DNA from: an uncultured Granulosicoccus sp.
Lineage (GTDB): Bacteria; Pseudomonadota; Gammaproteobacteria; Granulosicoccales; Granulosicoccaceae
Reading direction: 5' to 3'
DNA: 64,000 nt
Assembly: GCA_947499955.1 (NCBI GenBank)
Contig: CANMQI010000005.1
Location: forward strand, 62,001-126,000
Shown here: positions 1 to 8,684 of the stretch, piece after piece
Layout of the letters: each line of letters starts with the position of its first letter
Numbering within the stretch: the stretch's first letter is position 1
Notes under the pieces: model-generated
What the model was told of the DNA's origin: nothing
Database searches by the model: none
The model's input: only the letters and a program-made list of their open reading frames with translations
Translations under genes and position numbers: made by a program

Positions 1-139
1 TTCCCAGACCCTGACACTCTATCAATAGCTCAGACATGTTTTCGACCAATTACAGGGACTCAGTTTTACCGGACAACGGCCGATTACCTGCCAATGGTTC
101 TTGACACTGATCAATGGGCGCGAAATTGGCGGGAGGCTG

Positions 140-2053
140 ATGACACCTTTGCCCCCCTTACTGGCTCGATGGATGACAACGATATATCAATGGTGCAGAA
201 AAAGCTTGTCGCTGCGAATACGAGGCAAACTCATTTTCAGCTTCAGTGCGGCGATGATCGTGCTGCTGTCGGCGCTCGGTTCCATAACCTATCTGACATT
301 CAAGGATTCCATCGGTGCCAGCAAGAAGCGCATCGCCGAACTGACGTTGCAAAACCATGTGCTGGGGTTTCACGACCTGGTCGAGAATCTGCAGCACGAT
401 ATCGGTGACACACTGTTTGCCTCTGATCTGGGATTTTCGCACAATACGATCAGCGAGCTGGAAGACACGCTTGCCGCAAGAACCGAAGCCGACCCCTTCC
501 TGTCTGACTTCTTTCTGGTCAGAGGCAGCACGGTCATATCCAGAGTGGACTCCCCAGCAGCACAACAACTGCAGATCGACCTGATGGCCCCCCACACGGA
601 TGCAGACCACGCCCTGCAGCACGGCCTGCTGGTTACAGGCAGGCAGGCCTGGGCTCGAAAGGAACTACCTGCGGCAATGGGCCCCGAGATGGCGGTGTTC
701 TTCAGTCTGGATCAGGCGCATCTCTGGGAAACCGTCCTGCATGAGAACTCGAGAGAAGAAGGCACTCTGTTTTTCGTGACCAACAATACGGATCTCATCG
801 TCGCGCACCTCGAGTCGAACGACCATCTGGAAAGCTCGGATAACCATGAAGGGGCCGGTCACCACATCACCACGAGCCACGTCGACATTGTTCATCAAGA
901 GGGCTCTGCACACCCATTGAAGATCTCGGCTCATCATGACGACGACGATCATCAGGAATCAGCTCATCATGACGACGATCATCAGGAATCGGCTCATCAT
1001 GACGACTCCACGACCTTGTCGGATTCGGCCGATCATGAGGCGATGCCCGAGCATGATGACGCGATCGAGTCAGACGGACACACCATGAATAGCGACGCGG
1101 CACTGCTTGAACTCATTACCAGTGAGACGCTACTCCTCGATATTGCACGCAAGGTTGAAGGTCACGACAATGAACTGAGAAAAGTCGGAGGCAATTATGT
1201 CGTCGCCAGCAAGCTGGGGCTTCTCGACTGGCATGTGTATTCCGTCATGCCCGAGCGCATCTTCATCGCCGACCTGATCAAGCTTCGCAACCGCATCATC
1301 AGCGTCACCGCTCTGACCTTCTGGATCGCGCTGGGAATCGTACTGCTTGTTGCGCATCGCATTTCCAGCCCGATCATCTCACTGTCCGCAGCGACACGGG
1401 GTATACAGGATCAAGACTACTCGACACCACTGAACTTCACGCGGCGTCGTGACGAGATTGGCGACCTGGCCAGCAACTTCGAGACCATGCGGCAGGCTAT
1501 CGAACAGTTGATTCACAACGACTCGCTCACCGGCGTGTTCAATCGTCGCTATCTTCTGAGAGCTCTCGACCAGCAGGTGACTGATGGCCTGCAGGCGGGT
1601 GAACCGCTCTCATTCATCATGATCGACCTTGATCGCTTCAAGTCCATCAATGACACCCACGGCCATATGGCTGGCGATTGTGTGCTGAAAGCTGCGGCAC
1701 TGGCGATTGACCGCTCAGTGGACGGCATCGGGATTCTGGCGCGTTACGGCGGGGAGGAATTCTGTGTTCTCCTACCGGGCATCCCGGGGCCTCAGGCACA
1801 GGAAATCGCCGAAAACATTCGGGGCGCGGTACAGGATCTGGAGATTCATGTTGAAGGTCAGGCACTGTCAGTCACGTGCAGCCTGGGCGTTGCCGCGATT
1901 GACAATATCGAACACTATCGTGAGCTTGCGCAGGATCAGCTGATTCGTATACTCACAACGAATGCCGACCTGGCGCTCTACCATGCCAAGGATACCGGCA
2001 GAAATCGCAGCGTGACCTTTACCAGCAAGCTGGCCCTGGACAAGGCTGCCTGA
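140..2053 (+). CDS. Membrane-bound diguanylate cyclase with His/Asp-rich sensor insert (HAMP-GGDEF)
   Basis: Predicted 637-residue inner-membrane enzyme making c-di-GMP from two GTP. A first membrane segment lies near residues 31-54. It is followed by a periplasmic sensor region of about 330 residues, a second membrane segment near 383-405, a HAMP linker and a C-terminal GGDEF domain whose signature reads RYGGEEF near residue 535. The RxxD inhibitory site expected just upstream of the signature is not in place, so product inhibition through that site is unlikely. Residues about 235-315 are extremely rich in His, Asp and Glu. I chose the ATG at 140 because GGGAGG sits four bases upstream; a TTG at 101 would add 13 residues. 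The gene ends 8 bases before the convergent ABC permease gene. Activity is inferred from the motif, and metal sensing is my inference from composition. Confidence 0.9.
   Translation: MTPLPPLLARWMTTIYQWCRKSLSLRIRGKLIFSFSAAMIVLLSALGSITYLTFKDSIGASKKRIAELTLQNHVLGFHDLVENLQHDIGDTLFASDLGFSHNTISELEDTLAARTEADPFLSDFFLVRGSTVISRVDSPAAQQLQIDLMAPHTDADHALQHGLLVTGRQAWARKELPAAMGPEMAVFFSLDQAHLWETVLHENSREEGTLFFVTNNTDLIVAHLESNDHLESSDNHEGAGHHITTSHVDIVHQEGSAHPLKISAHHDDDDHQESAHHDDDHQESAHHDDSTTLSDSADHEAMPEHDDAIESDGHTMNSDAALLELITSETLLLDIARKVEGHDNELRKVGGNYVVASKLGLLDWHVYSVMPERIFIADLIKLRNRIISVTALTFWIALGIVLLVAHRISSPIISLSAATRGIQDQDYSTPLNFTRRRDEIGDLASNFETMRQAIEQLIHNDSLTGVFNRRYLLRALDQQVTDGLQAGEPLSFIMIDLDRFKSINDTHGHMAGDCVLKAAALAIDRSVDGIGILARYGGEEFCVLLPGIPGPQAQEIAENIRGAVQDLEIHVEGQALSVTCSLGVAAIDNIEHYRELAQDQLIRILTTNADLALYHAKDTGRNRSVTFTSKLALDKAA
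926..1013 (+). repeat. In-frame tandem repeat of about 30 bp encoding HHDDDHQES-type units
   Basis: Inside the sensor region of the diguanylate cyclase, a 33-nt unit (926-958), a 30-nt unit (959-988) and a partial third unit (989-1013) repeat almost exactly. They encode SAHHDDDHQE-like segments. The first unit has one extra GAC codon, so the array keeps frame while changing length. Similar His/Asp/Glu codons continue on both sides without strict periodicity. Confidence 0.85.
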
Positions 2054-2061
2054 AACCGGTG

Positions 2062-2865
2062 CTACAGATCGCGTCGCCACATCAGCGTGCCGCCGATCAG
2101 CAACAGCACGAGGGTATGCAGTATCGGTATCAGCGCATAATCCAGCGTCTGCCAGTCCGACAGGCGCAGTAGCTGCCCCACCTGTGACCCCGGCAGAATC
2201 CAGTCGAGCAATGCCAGCGGCCCGAACCGGGCTTGCAGATAACTGATCAACAGGGACACACTCAGCCAGATAACCATGGCGTACAGCGTTGCCTGGCGAG
2301 CGGAGCGCGCCATGACCGACACCCAGGCCATCAAGGCGATATAGGGCAGTACCAGAAGAATCAGATTGATGATGATCATGGGCGCACGGGCAAGGGAGGC
2401 CGCCATCGAGTCCCCGGAGTTACCGGCGATGACCATCAGCACCGTGCCCAGCGTCACCAGGATCAGCAGTGCCATGATCACGCACTGCCCCAGAAAACGC
2501 CCGAGAAAGATCTCCAGCCTGGCGCAGCGCAAGACCAGAAAACGCAGCGTGCCACGACTGCGGTCGGACGCGGTCTGATCCGCCGATGTCAGCAAGGCCA
2601 TGAACGGCAGCAGGTAGAGACTGACAACCCAGTACACAGCCAGTTCCGGCGCAGGCCACTGCTGCCAGGCCGTCAGACCCAGTCGCGGCAGCAGTATCTC
2701 GCTCAGGCCCGATTCATTGGCGCCCATGAAGAACGCTGCCGCCGGCAGGATACCGTAACTCAGCACACCTGCCCAGATGAGCGCGAAGCCCAGCAGGGAA
2801 AACAAGCCGCGACGAGTGGACAACAATCGCAGGATCTCGTCCTGAGCTATCGCAAGCGTTCTCAT
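2062..2865 (-). CDS. ABC-2 type transporter permease
   Basis: Predicted 267-residue integral membrane protein with about six hydrophobic segments. Its N-terminal cytoplasmic stretch (MRTLAIAQDEILRLLSTRRG) is followed by a membrane segment, as in ABC-2/NosY-like permeases. A cytoplasmic loop around residues 85-110 carries charged residues (DRSRGTLRFLVLR), a layout typical of the family. No ATP-binding partner is encoded nearby, so either the ATPase lies elsewhere or the gene has been separated from it. It follows lysS on the same strand after 49 bases and could be read through from that operon. The substrate is unknown. Confidence 0.75.
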   Translation of the reverse strand: MRTLAIAQDEILRLLSTRRGLFSLLGFALIWAGVLSYGILPAAAFFMGANESGLSEILLPRLGLTAWQQWPAPELAVYWVVSLYLLPFMALLTSADQTASDRSRGTLRFLVLRCARLEIFLGRFLGQCVIMALLILVTLGTVLMVIAGNSGDSMAASLARAPMIIINLILLVLPYIALMAWVSVMARSARQATLYAMVIWLSVSLLISYLQARFGPLALLDWILPGSQVGQLLRLSDWQTLDYALIPILHTLVLLLIGGTLMWRRDL

Positions 2866-2914
2866 GTCAGGCTCGTGACTCCAGGCAGGCTATCAGTCAG
2901 GCAGTGGAAAGCAA

Positions 2915-4405
2915 TCAGGCTTCCGGTCGCATATGAGGAAACAATACAACATCGCGAATGCTGGGAGAGCCTGTCAACAACATCACCAGGCGATCGATAC
3001 CGATGCCTTGCCCCGCCGTTGGCGGCATGCCGTATTCCAACGCACGCACGTAATCGGCGTCGTAATGCATGGCCTCTTCATCACCGGCATCCTTGTCGGC
3101 TACCTGTGAGCGGAATCGCTCGGCCTGATCTTCGGCATCGTTGAGCTCCGAGAAGCCATTGGCGATTTCGCGCCCGCCAATGAACAGTTCGAAGCGGTCG
3201 GTGACGAATGGGTCATCATCGTTACGACGCGACAGCGGCGAGACTTCCATCGGATAAAGCGTGATGAAGGTCGGATCCATCAGATTTTCCTCCACCGTGG
3301 CTTCGAAGATCTCTGTCTGCACCTTGCCCAGGCCCCAGTTCGGCTTGACATCGATGTGCAGGGAACGCGCGAGTGCCGTGGCGCTCTCCAGAGTCTGCAG
3401 CTGCTCGGCCTTGACGTCCGGGTTGTGCGCCAGAATGGAATCGAACAGGCTCAAGCGGGCAAAAGGCTTTTCGAAATCGAAGGTCTGTTCGCCCGTTTCC
3501 GATGGAATCTGCATATTGCCCAGCACATCGCTGGCCAGCCCCCGGAACAGTGTTTCGGTCATGTCCATCAGATCGATGTAATCGGCGTAGGCCTGATAGA
3601 ACTCGATCATCGTGAATTCAGGGTTGTGTCGGGTGCTCAGACCTTCGTTACGGAAGTTGCGGTTGATCTCGAAGACCCGATCGAACCCGCCTACCACCAG
3701 ACGCTTGAGATACAACTCTGGTGCGATACGCAAGTAAAGCTCCATGTCCAGCGCATTATGATGGGTCACGAAGGGCTTGGCCGCCGCACCACCGGGAATC
3801 ACGTGCATCATCGGTGTTTCCACTTCCAGGTAATCACGCTCGAGGAAGAAGTTGCGCACATAGGCAATGATGGCCGAACGCAGCAGGAAAGTACGACGCG
3901 TCTCCTCGCTGGTCATCAGGTCAACGTAACGCTGGCGATAGCGCGTTTCCATGTCGGACAGACCGTGAAATTTCTCCGGCAGCGGACGCAGGGACTTGGT
4001 CAGCAACTGGAAGTCCTGCACCTTGATGGACAACTCACCGGTCTTGGTGATGAACAGCAGACCACTGACGCCCAGGATGTCGCCCAGATCCAGATGCTTG
4101 AATTGTTCATACAGTTCTTCGCCCAGAGTGCCCTGATGAAAGAACAACTGGATGGAACCACTGACATCGTGCAGGTCGGCAAAGCTTGCCTTGCCCATGA
4201 TGCGCTGAGACATCATGCGACCGGCCACCTTCACACTGAGCGCCTCTTCCGCCAGCTCATCCTTTGCCTTTTCACCGTGCTCTAACAGCAGCTGCGCCGC
4301 CTTGTGCGAAGGACGGAAGGTATTGGGGAAGGCATTGCCAGTGCTGCGCTGTTCAGTCAGCTTCGCGCGGCGCTGCTGAATCAGCTGGTTGTCATCGTCA
4401 CTCAT
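2915..4405 (-). CDS. lysS: Lysyl-tRNA synthetase, class II
   Basis: Predicted 496 residues, close to E. coli LysS (505). It charges tRNA-Lys in the cytoplasm. An N-terminal OB-fold anticodon-binding domain occupies about residues 55-150. The class II catalytic domain follows, with motif 2 ([20 protein letters not shown]) and motif 3 near the C terminus ([11 protein letters not shown]). An in-frame ORF extends to 4516, but its extra 37 residues overlap a long inverted repeat and do not look like the family. The ATG at 4405 (MSDDDNQ) fits better, although its ribosome binding site is weak. It is the last gene of the conserved recJ-prfB-lysS series. Confidence 0.96.
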   Translation of the reverse strand: MSDDDNQLIQQRRAKLTEQRSTGNAFPNTFRPSHKAAQLLLEHGEKAKDELAEEALSVKVAGRMMSQRIMGKASFADLHDVSGSIQLFFHQGTLGEELYEQFKHLDLGDILGVSGLLFITKTGELSIKVQDFQLLTKSLRPLPEKFHGLSDMETRYRQRYVDLMTSEETRRTFLLRSAIIAYVRNFFLERDYLEVETPMMHVIPGGAAAKPFVTHHNALDMELYLRIAPELYLKRLVVGGFDRVFEINRNFRNEGLSTRHNPEFTMIEFYQAYADYIDLMDMTETLFRGLASDVLGNMQIPSETGEQTFDFEKPFARLSLFDSILAHNPDVKAEQLQTLESATALARSLHIDVKPNWGLGKVQTEIFEATVEENLMDPTFITLYPMEVSPLSRRNDDDPFVTDRFELFIGGREIANGFSELNDAEDQAERFRSQVADKDAGDEEAMHYDADYVRALEYGMPPTAGQGIGIDRLVMLLTGSPSIRDVVLFPHMRPEA

Positions 4406-4481
4406 GATCGGGTCCGGAAAATCCTGTTGTATCGCTCTGACAGACGGTGGCTGCCAGTTCAGTAAGGGAATGATTATTGGA

Positions 4482-4533
4482 GCCGGCCCGAACGCCCCAT
4501 GAACCACGAGGTGCATGGGACGTTCGAGCCGGC
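4482..4533 (-). promoter_or_regulatory. Long inverted repeat between prfB and lysS
   Basis: GCCGGC-C-CGAACG-C-CCCATG is mirrored by CATGGG-A-CGTTCG-A-GCCGGC around a 12-base loop. The result is a 20-bp stem with only two mismatches. It lies 13 bases past the prfB stop and ends 76 bases before the lysS start in transcript order. No U-run follows (TCCAATAATC), so it is not a textbook terminator. It could be an intergenic RNA-processing or stability element, or an attenuator adjusting lysS output. Confidence 0.65.
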
Positions 4534-4546
4534 AACAGGCAGCCTG

Positions 4547-5645
4547 CTAGAGGCCGGCCTTGAGGCTTTCGGTCAGGAAGGCAGTAATGTCGCCATCGAG
4601 CACTGCTTGTGTGTTACTGGTTTCAATGCCGGTTCGCAGATCCTTGATACGTGACTGGTCAAGCACATAGGAACGAATCTGGCTGCCCCAGCCGATGTCC
4701 GACTTGCCCTCTTCCACCTGCTGTTGATCGCCCTGACGACGCTGCAGCTCGGCCTCGTACAGCTTGGATTTGAGCTGCTTCATGGCCGTGGCCTTGTTCT
4801 TGTGCTGTGAACGATCGTTCTGGCACTGCACCACAATGCCACTGGGGCCGTGCGTGATACGAACCGCGGATTCTGTCCGGTTGACGTGCTGACCACCGGC
4901 ACCGCTGGCACGATACACATCGATGCGCAGATCGGCCGGATTGATATCGATATCGATGTTGTCATCCACTTCCGGGGAGACGAACACGGCCGCAAACGAG
5001 GTATGACGACGACTGCCTGAATCGAAGGGGCTCTTGCGTACCAGACGATGCACACCGGTTTCGGTACGCAACCAGCCAAAGGCATGATCGCCTTCAAAGC
5101 GAATGGTTGCGGACTTGATGCCGGCCACATCCCCGGGCGAGGCTTCGATCAGCTCGGTCTTGAAACCCTGACTTTCACCCCAGCGCAGGTACATGCGCAG
5201 CAGCATCTCGGCCCAGTCCTGAGCTTCGGTACCACCACTGCCCGACTGGATGTCCAGAAACGCCGGGGACGCATCGGCATCACCGGAGAACATGCGACGA
5301 AATTCGAGTCTGGCGACCCGCTCTTCAAGACTGGCCAGATCGGCGGCCACCGCCGTGACGGTGTCCTCGTCATCTTCCTCGCGAGCCATCTCCAGCAGAT
5401 CGCTGGCATCGCCCAGACCGGAGTCCAGCGCCTCGATGACATCGATGGTGTCCTGCAGCGAGACGCGCCGCTGACCCAGCTTCTGAGCCTTCTCCGGCTC
5501 GTTCCAGACCTTGGGGTCTTCCAGCTCGCGCAGGACCTCCTCTAGCTCTTCCTTCTTGCCTTCGTAGTCAAAGATACCCCCGGAGGGAGTCGGCACGCAG
5601 CCGCAGATCCTCGATGTGAGTGATGTAGGGATTGATTTCGATCAT
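4547..5645 (-). CDS. prfB: Peptide chain release factor 2, with programmed +1 frameshift
   Basis: RF2 reads UGA and UAA stop codons. Translation from the ATG at 5645 gives 25 codons ([14 protein letters not shown]...) ending CGG GGG TAT CTT, then an in-frame TGA at 5570-5568. Skipping the T puts the ribosome in the frame that starts GAC TAC GAA and runs to 4547, for a total of 365 residues, exactly the E. coli length. The slippery CTT-TGA-C with an upstream G-rich Shine-Dalgarno-like stretch is the known RF2 autoregulatory site. The RF2 recognition motif SPF (RKSPFDSG) and the catalytic GGQ ([12 protein letters not shown]) are present. It sits 39 bases after recJ in the same transcript. An annotation that starts at 5596 misses the true N terminus. 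Confidence 0.97.
5567..5582 (-). promoter_or_regulatory. RF2 programmed +1 frameshift site
   Basis: On the minus strand the sequence reads CGG GGG TAT CTT TGA C. CTT is the slippery codon, TGA the in-frame stop and C the base that weakens termination. The G-rich stretch three bases upstream of CTT acts like the internal Shine-Dalgarno of E. coli prfB. When RF2 is scarce the ribosome shifts +1 and full-length RF2 is made. Confidence 0.95.
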
Positions 5646-5684
5646 GACAGCACGAAGTTGGGCTTGGGAATACGACTGAGGAGT

Positions 5685-7433
5685 TTAACTCAATCCGGCC
5701 ACTTCCAGATGATGAACGCGTAGCTGCAATAGCTGTCGATCGCGCCAGGCATTGATATCCAGGGAATACACGGCCAGCAGAACATCGCCGATATCGGCTT
5801 CGAAGCGGCAATTGAAGGCAATGGCGTCCAGTGCGGCCCCGCCATCGACGCTCGCCAGCACCAGTTTCAGGTGCGCCTGCTCCTTGCCCACGGGTTTCTG
5901 GCTGACCACACTGAAGCGATCGGCAAACAGCGGCGCCTCGAACTCCTGTCCCCAGGGCATCAGGTTACCCAGCAGGCTGGCATTTTCCAGGGTTCTCTCT
6001 GCGACTGACAGCGAACCGTCCACCACGAATTCGCGCTCCGGCAGGCGTTCATCCAGTGCCTTGCGCACTTCTGCTTCGAACAGGTCGCGAAAGGTCTCGA
6101 AATACTCGCGCCGCAACGTCATGCCTGCCGCCATGGCATGTCCGCCGAACTTCTCGAGCATCGCGGGATGTCGGCTGGCAATCGATTGCAGGACATCGCG
6201 CACATGCACCCCCTTGATGGAGCGCGCCGAGCCCTTGAGCTTGTCATCCCCGTCGGCGGTGAAGACCACGCAGGGCCGGTGCAGTCTTTCCTTGATACGC
6301 CCTGCCAGGATGCCGATGACACCCTCGTGCCAGCCATCATTGGACAGGCACACCGAGAACGCGCTCGAGTGCTGCCAGTCGTCCAGGTCGTGCTCCTGCA
6401 GCTGTTGCTCGGCCTCGGCTTTCATGTCGCCTTCAATGGCACGCCGCTGCTGATTGAAATCGTTGAGCTCGGTGGCCAGTGTCAGCGCCTCCTTGCCTGA
6501 ACCCGTCATCAGACAGCGTACCCCGACAGACATGTCCGCCAGTCGTCCGGCCGCATTCAGCCGCGGTCCGATGCCGAAACCGATGTCCTGGGTCGACATG
6601 CCGGCGGCATCCTTGCCGGCAACCTTCAGCAAGGCTTGCACACCCGCTCGCGTGCGGCCGGCACGGATACGTCGCAGCCCCTGCTCCACCAGGGTGCGGT
6701 TGGCGCGATCCAGCGGTACCACATCGGCTACTGTGCCGATGGCGACCAGATCCAGCAAGCTTGCCAGATCAGCCTTGGCGTGAGCATCACCCTGCTCGCG
6801 CAGTTGCCCGCGAATGGCCAGCAGGGTATAGAAGATGACGCCGACACCCGCCAGATTCACGGCCGGGAAGCGTGAGCCCGGCACATTGGGGTTGACGATG
6901 GCCGTAGCCGCCGGCAAGACCTGCGGTGCCAGGTGGTGATCGGTGACGACCACATCGATACCCCAGTGCCGTGCCCGCTCGACACCGTCCACGGATGCCA
7001 CACCGTTGTCGACCGTCAGAATGAGTGCTGGCTGATAGTCCTGTTGCGCCACATCGACGATGCCGGGCGACAGGCCGTAACCGAACTCGAAGCGGCTGGG
7101 TATCAGAAAATCCAGTTGTTCGAAACCGAGCATGCGCAAGCCCTGCAGCGCCACACTGGTACTGGTAGCACCATCGCAATCGTAGTCACCGACAATCAGG
7201 ACTCGCTCACCACTGTCGCGGGCTCGTAGCAGACGCGCCACCGCCGGCTCGATATCGGGCAGAAGATCAGGCCGTGGCAGATCGGCCAGTCCGAACTGCA
7301 GCTCCTTCGGGTCCGTGACACCACGAGCGGCCAGCAGACGGTGTACCAACGGGTTCGGATGGAGCTCCGCCGACAATTCGGGGACCTCTCGCCGGCTGAG
7401 GCGAACGCGTGTGGATGCCTGATCGACACTCAT
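5685..7433 (-). CDS. recJ: Single-stranded-DNA-specific 5'-3' exonuclease RecJ
   Basis: Predicted 582-residue DHH-family nuclease that degrades single-stranded DNA 5'-3' in recombination and mismatch repair. Motif I (VGDYDCDGATST) and the DHH motif (VVTDHH) supply metal-binding aspartates. The C-terminal DHHA1 part contains FGGHAMAAGM, and an OB-fold tail follows. An open frame reaches 7460, but the ATG at 7433 overlaps the TGA of the upstream gene (TGATG), which indicates translational coupling. The gene is co-directional with prfB and lysS, the order seen in E. coli. Confidence 0.95.
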   Translation of the reverse strand: MSVDQASTRVRLSRREVPELSAELHPNPLVHRLLAARGVTDPKELQFGLADLPRPDLLPDIEPAVARLLRARDSGERVLIVGDYDCDGATSTSVALQGLRMLGFEQLDFLIPSRFEFGYGLSPGIVDVAQQDYQPALILTVDNGVASVDGVERARHWGIDVVVTDHHLAPQVLPAATAIVNPNVPGSRFPAVNLAGVGVIFYTLLAIRGQLREQGDAHAKADLASLLDLVAIGTVADVVPLDRANRTLVEQGLRRIRAGRTRAGVQALLKVAGKDAAGMSTQDIGFGIGPRLNAAGRLADMSVGVRCLMTGSGKEALTLATELNDFNQQRRAIEGDMKAEAEQQLQEHDLDDWQHSSAFSVCLSNDGWHEGVIGILAGRIKERLHRPCVVFTADGDDKLKGSARSIKGVHVRDVLQSIASRHPAMLEKFGGHAMAAGMTLRREYFETFRDLFEAEVRKALDERLPEREFVVDGSLSVAERTLENASLLGNLMPWGQEFEAPLFADRFSVVSQKPVGKEQAHLKLVLASVDGGAALDAIAFNCRFEADIGDVLLAVYSLDINAWRDRQLLQLRVHHLEVAGLS

Positions 7434-8509
7434 CAGCGCGAACCGGTCAGTCGGCGCCACAATGCCGAGGCTGTCCTGCGCAGACCTTGCGCCACTACTG
7501 CCAGGGACGCCCCCGATTGTGGCGAACTCGCCTTTGCCGCCTCGGCCATTTGCCGCAGAACCTCGGCATCGAGCCGGCCGTGCATGCCATCCTCATCGAA
7601 TATATCCAGCGTGAAGTCCTCGCCCTGCCGCACACGGCGCTCCCAGCAGGCGATCCACTCGTCCAGCAGACGCTGCCGTGCCTGCATCACAGCCGACTCG
7701 TCCCGCGCCAGCATTGCCTGCTCCAGGCGGCGGTCAACGACCAGAACATCGCAATCGACACAAGCCGGATCGAATGCATCCAGCGGCAGGCACTCCAGAC
7801 CCAGGTGCCGGGCCAACGCCACCGCAAAGGGCTCATCGGCATGGATACGTCGTGGCGGTGTCGCCTCGTCACCGCCAGAGGCAAGCGGTGCGCCACCCCA
7901 GAACCACAGGCTGTTGACGGGCATCAGACCCCGTTGCTCGCGCTGCGTGTTCACCGGGTGCGAGTGCAACAGCATCTGCAACTCGGTCATCAGACGTTTC
8001 CAGTCACCGCTGGCCTCGCCTTCGGGCAAAAAGGCCGAGGCGTTACGCTGCGAGAGAAATTCCGGTGGATAGGTGAGCAGCGCACTGCCATCCCTGCCGT
8101 GCATATACCAGTGACAGGCATCGCCACGACTCACGCGCAGATTGTCCTCTGCAAGAAATTCATTGATCGCCTCCAGCAAGGCATCCGCCTCGGCATCACT
8201 GAGTGAGAGCATGGCCGCAGGCACCAGCCTTGCTGTATCACGATCGGCCCGCAAGTGGACCGGGTCCGCACAGATCAACGCGCCTTGCATTTTTCCATCA
8301 GTTTCGTGACGGCTGTCGCGTCCTGCGCCGATCAGAAGCTCAGCAACCGGTAAATGCTGGCCGTTCCATTGTTCCTGGGCGAGAAGTTTACAAAATCGTG
8401 ATTGCCATGGTTGCAATGCCTGAGCATCGCGCCACTGCACGGCACAGCTCGCTGCATCGCGCCCCAGACCGGGGGCCAGCAAAGTAACGTGGACAACAGG
8501 GCTTGCCAT
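7433..8509 (-). CDS. RpfE-type / phosphoglycerate-mutase-like protein of unknown function
   Basis: Predicted 358 residues. The N terminus (VVHVTLLAPGLG) and the central SLWFWGGAPLASGG segment resemble proteins annotated as RpfE-type regulators or cofactor-independent phosphoglycerate mutase-like. In Xanthomonas, rpfE lies immediately upstream of recJ, prfB and lysS, and the same neighbourhood is seen here. The stop codon overlaps the recJ start, so the two are probably co-translated. The start is uncertain: the ATG at 8509 begins at the conserved part, while a GTG at 8542 would add 11 residues; neither has a clear ribosome binding site. No enzymatic activity can be assigned from the sequence. 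Confidence 0.7.
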   Translation of the reverse strand: MASPVVHVTLLAPGLGRDAASCAVQWRDAQALQPWQSRFCKLLAQEQWNGQHLPVAELLIGAGRDSRHETDGKMQGALICADPVHLRADRDTARLVPAAMLSLSDAEADALLEAINEFLAEDNLRVSRGDACHWYMHGRDGSALLTYPPEFLSQRNASAFLPEGEASGDWKRLMTELQMLLHSHPVNTQREQRGLMPVNSLWFWGGAPLASGGDEATPPRRIHADEPFAVALARHLGLECLPLDAFDPACVDCDVLVVDRRLEQAMLARDESAVMQARQRLLDEWIACWERRVRQGEDFTLDIFDEDGMHGRLDAEVLRQMAEAAKASSPQSGASLAVVAQGLRRTASALWRRLTGSR

Positions 8510-8684
8510 GACAGGGGAACTCTTCAAGGGGGGAACACTCACAATTCAGCAATGTGGCTGCCTATTGCATTCCTGCAACAGCCGTTACATCAGCAGCGAA
8601 TCGGCCGACCATCATACTCTGGTTAGTGCGGGCTCTTGTCATCAACACTAAACTCTTTCAACTGAACAGGACTATCACGCACCG

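Noticed and set aside
4406-4516. 37-residue N-terminal extension of LysS
   Set aside because: It translates the inverted repeat and has no counterpart in LysS; the ATG at 4405 gives the usual length.
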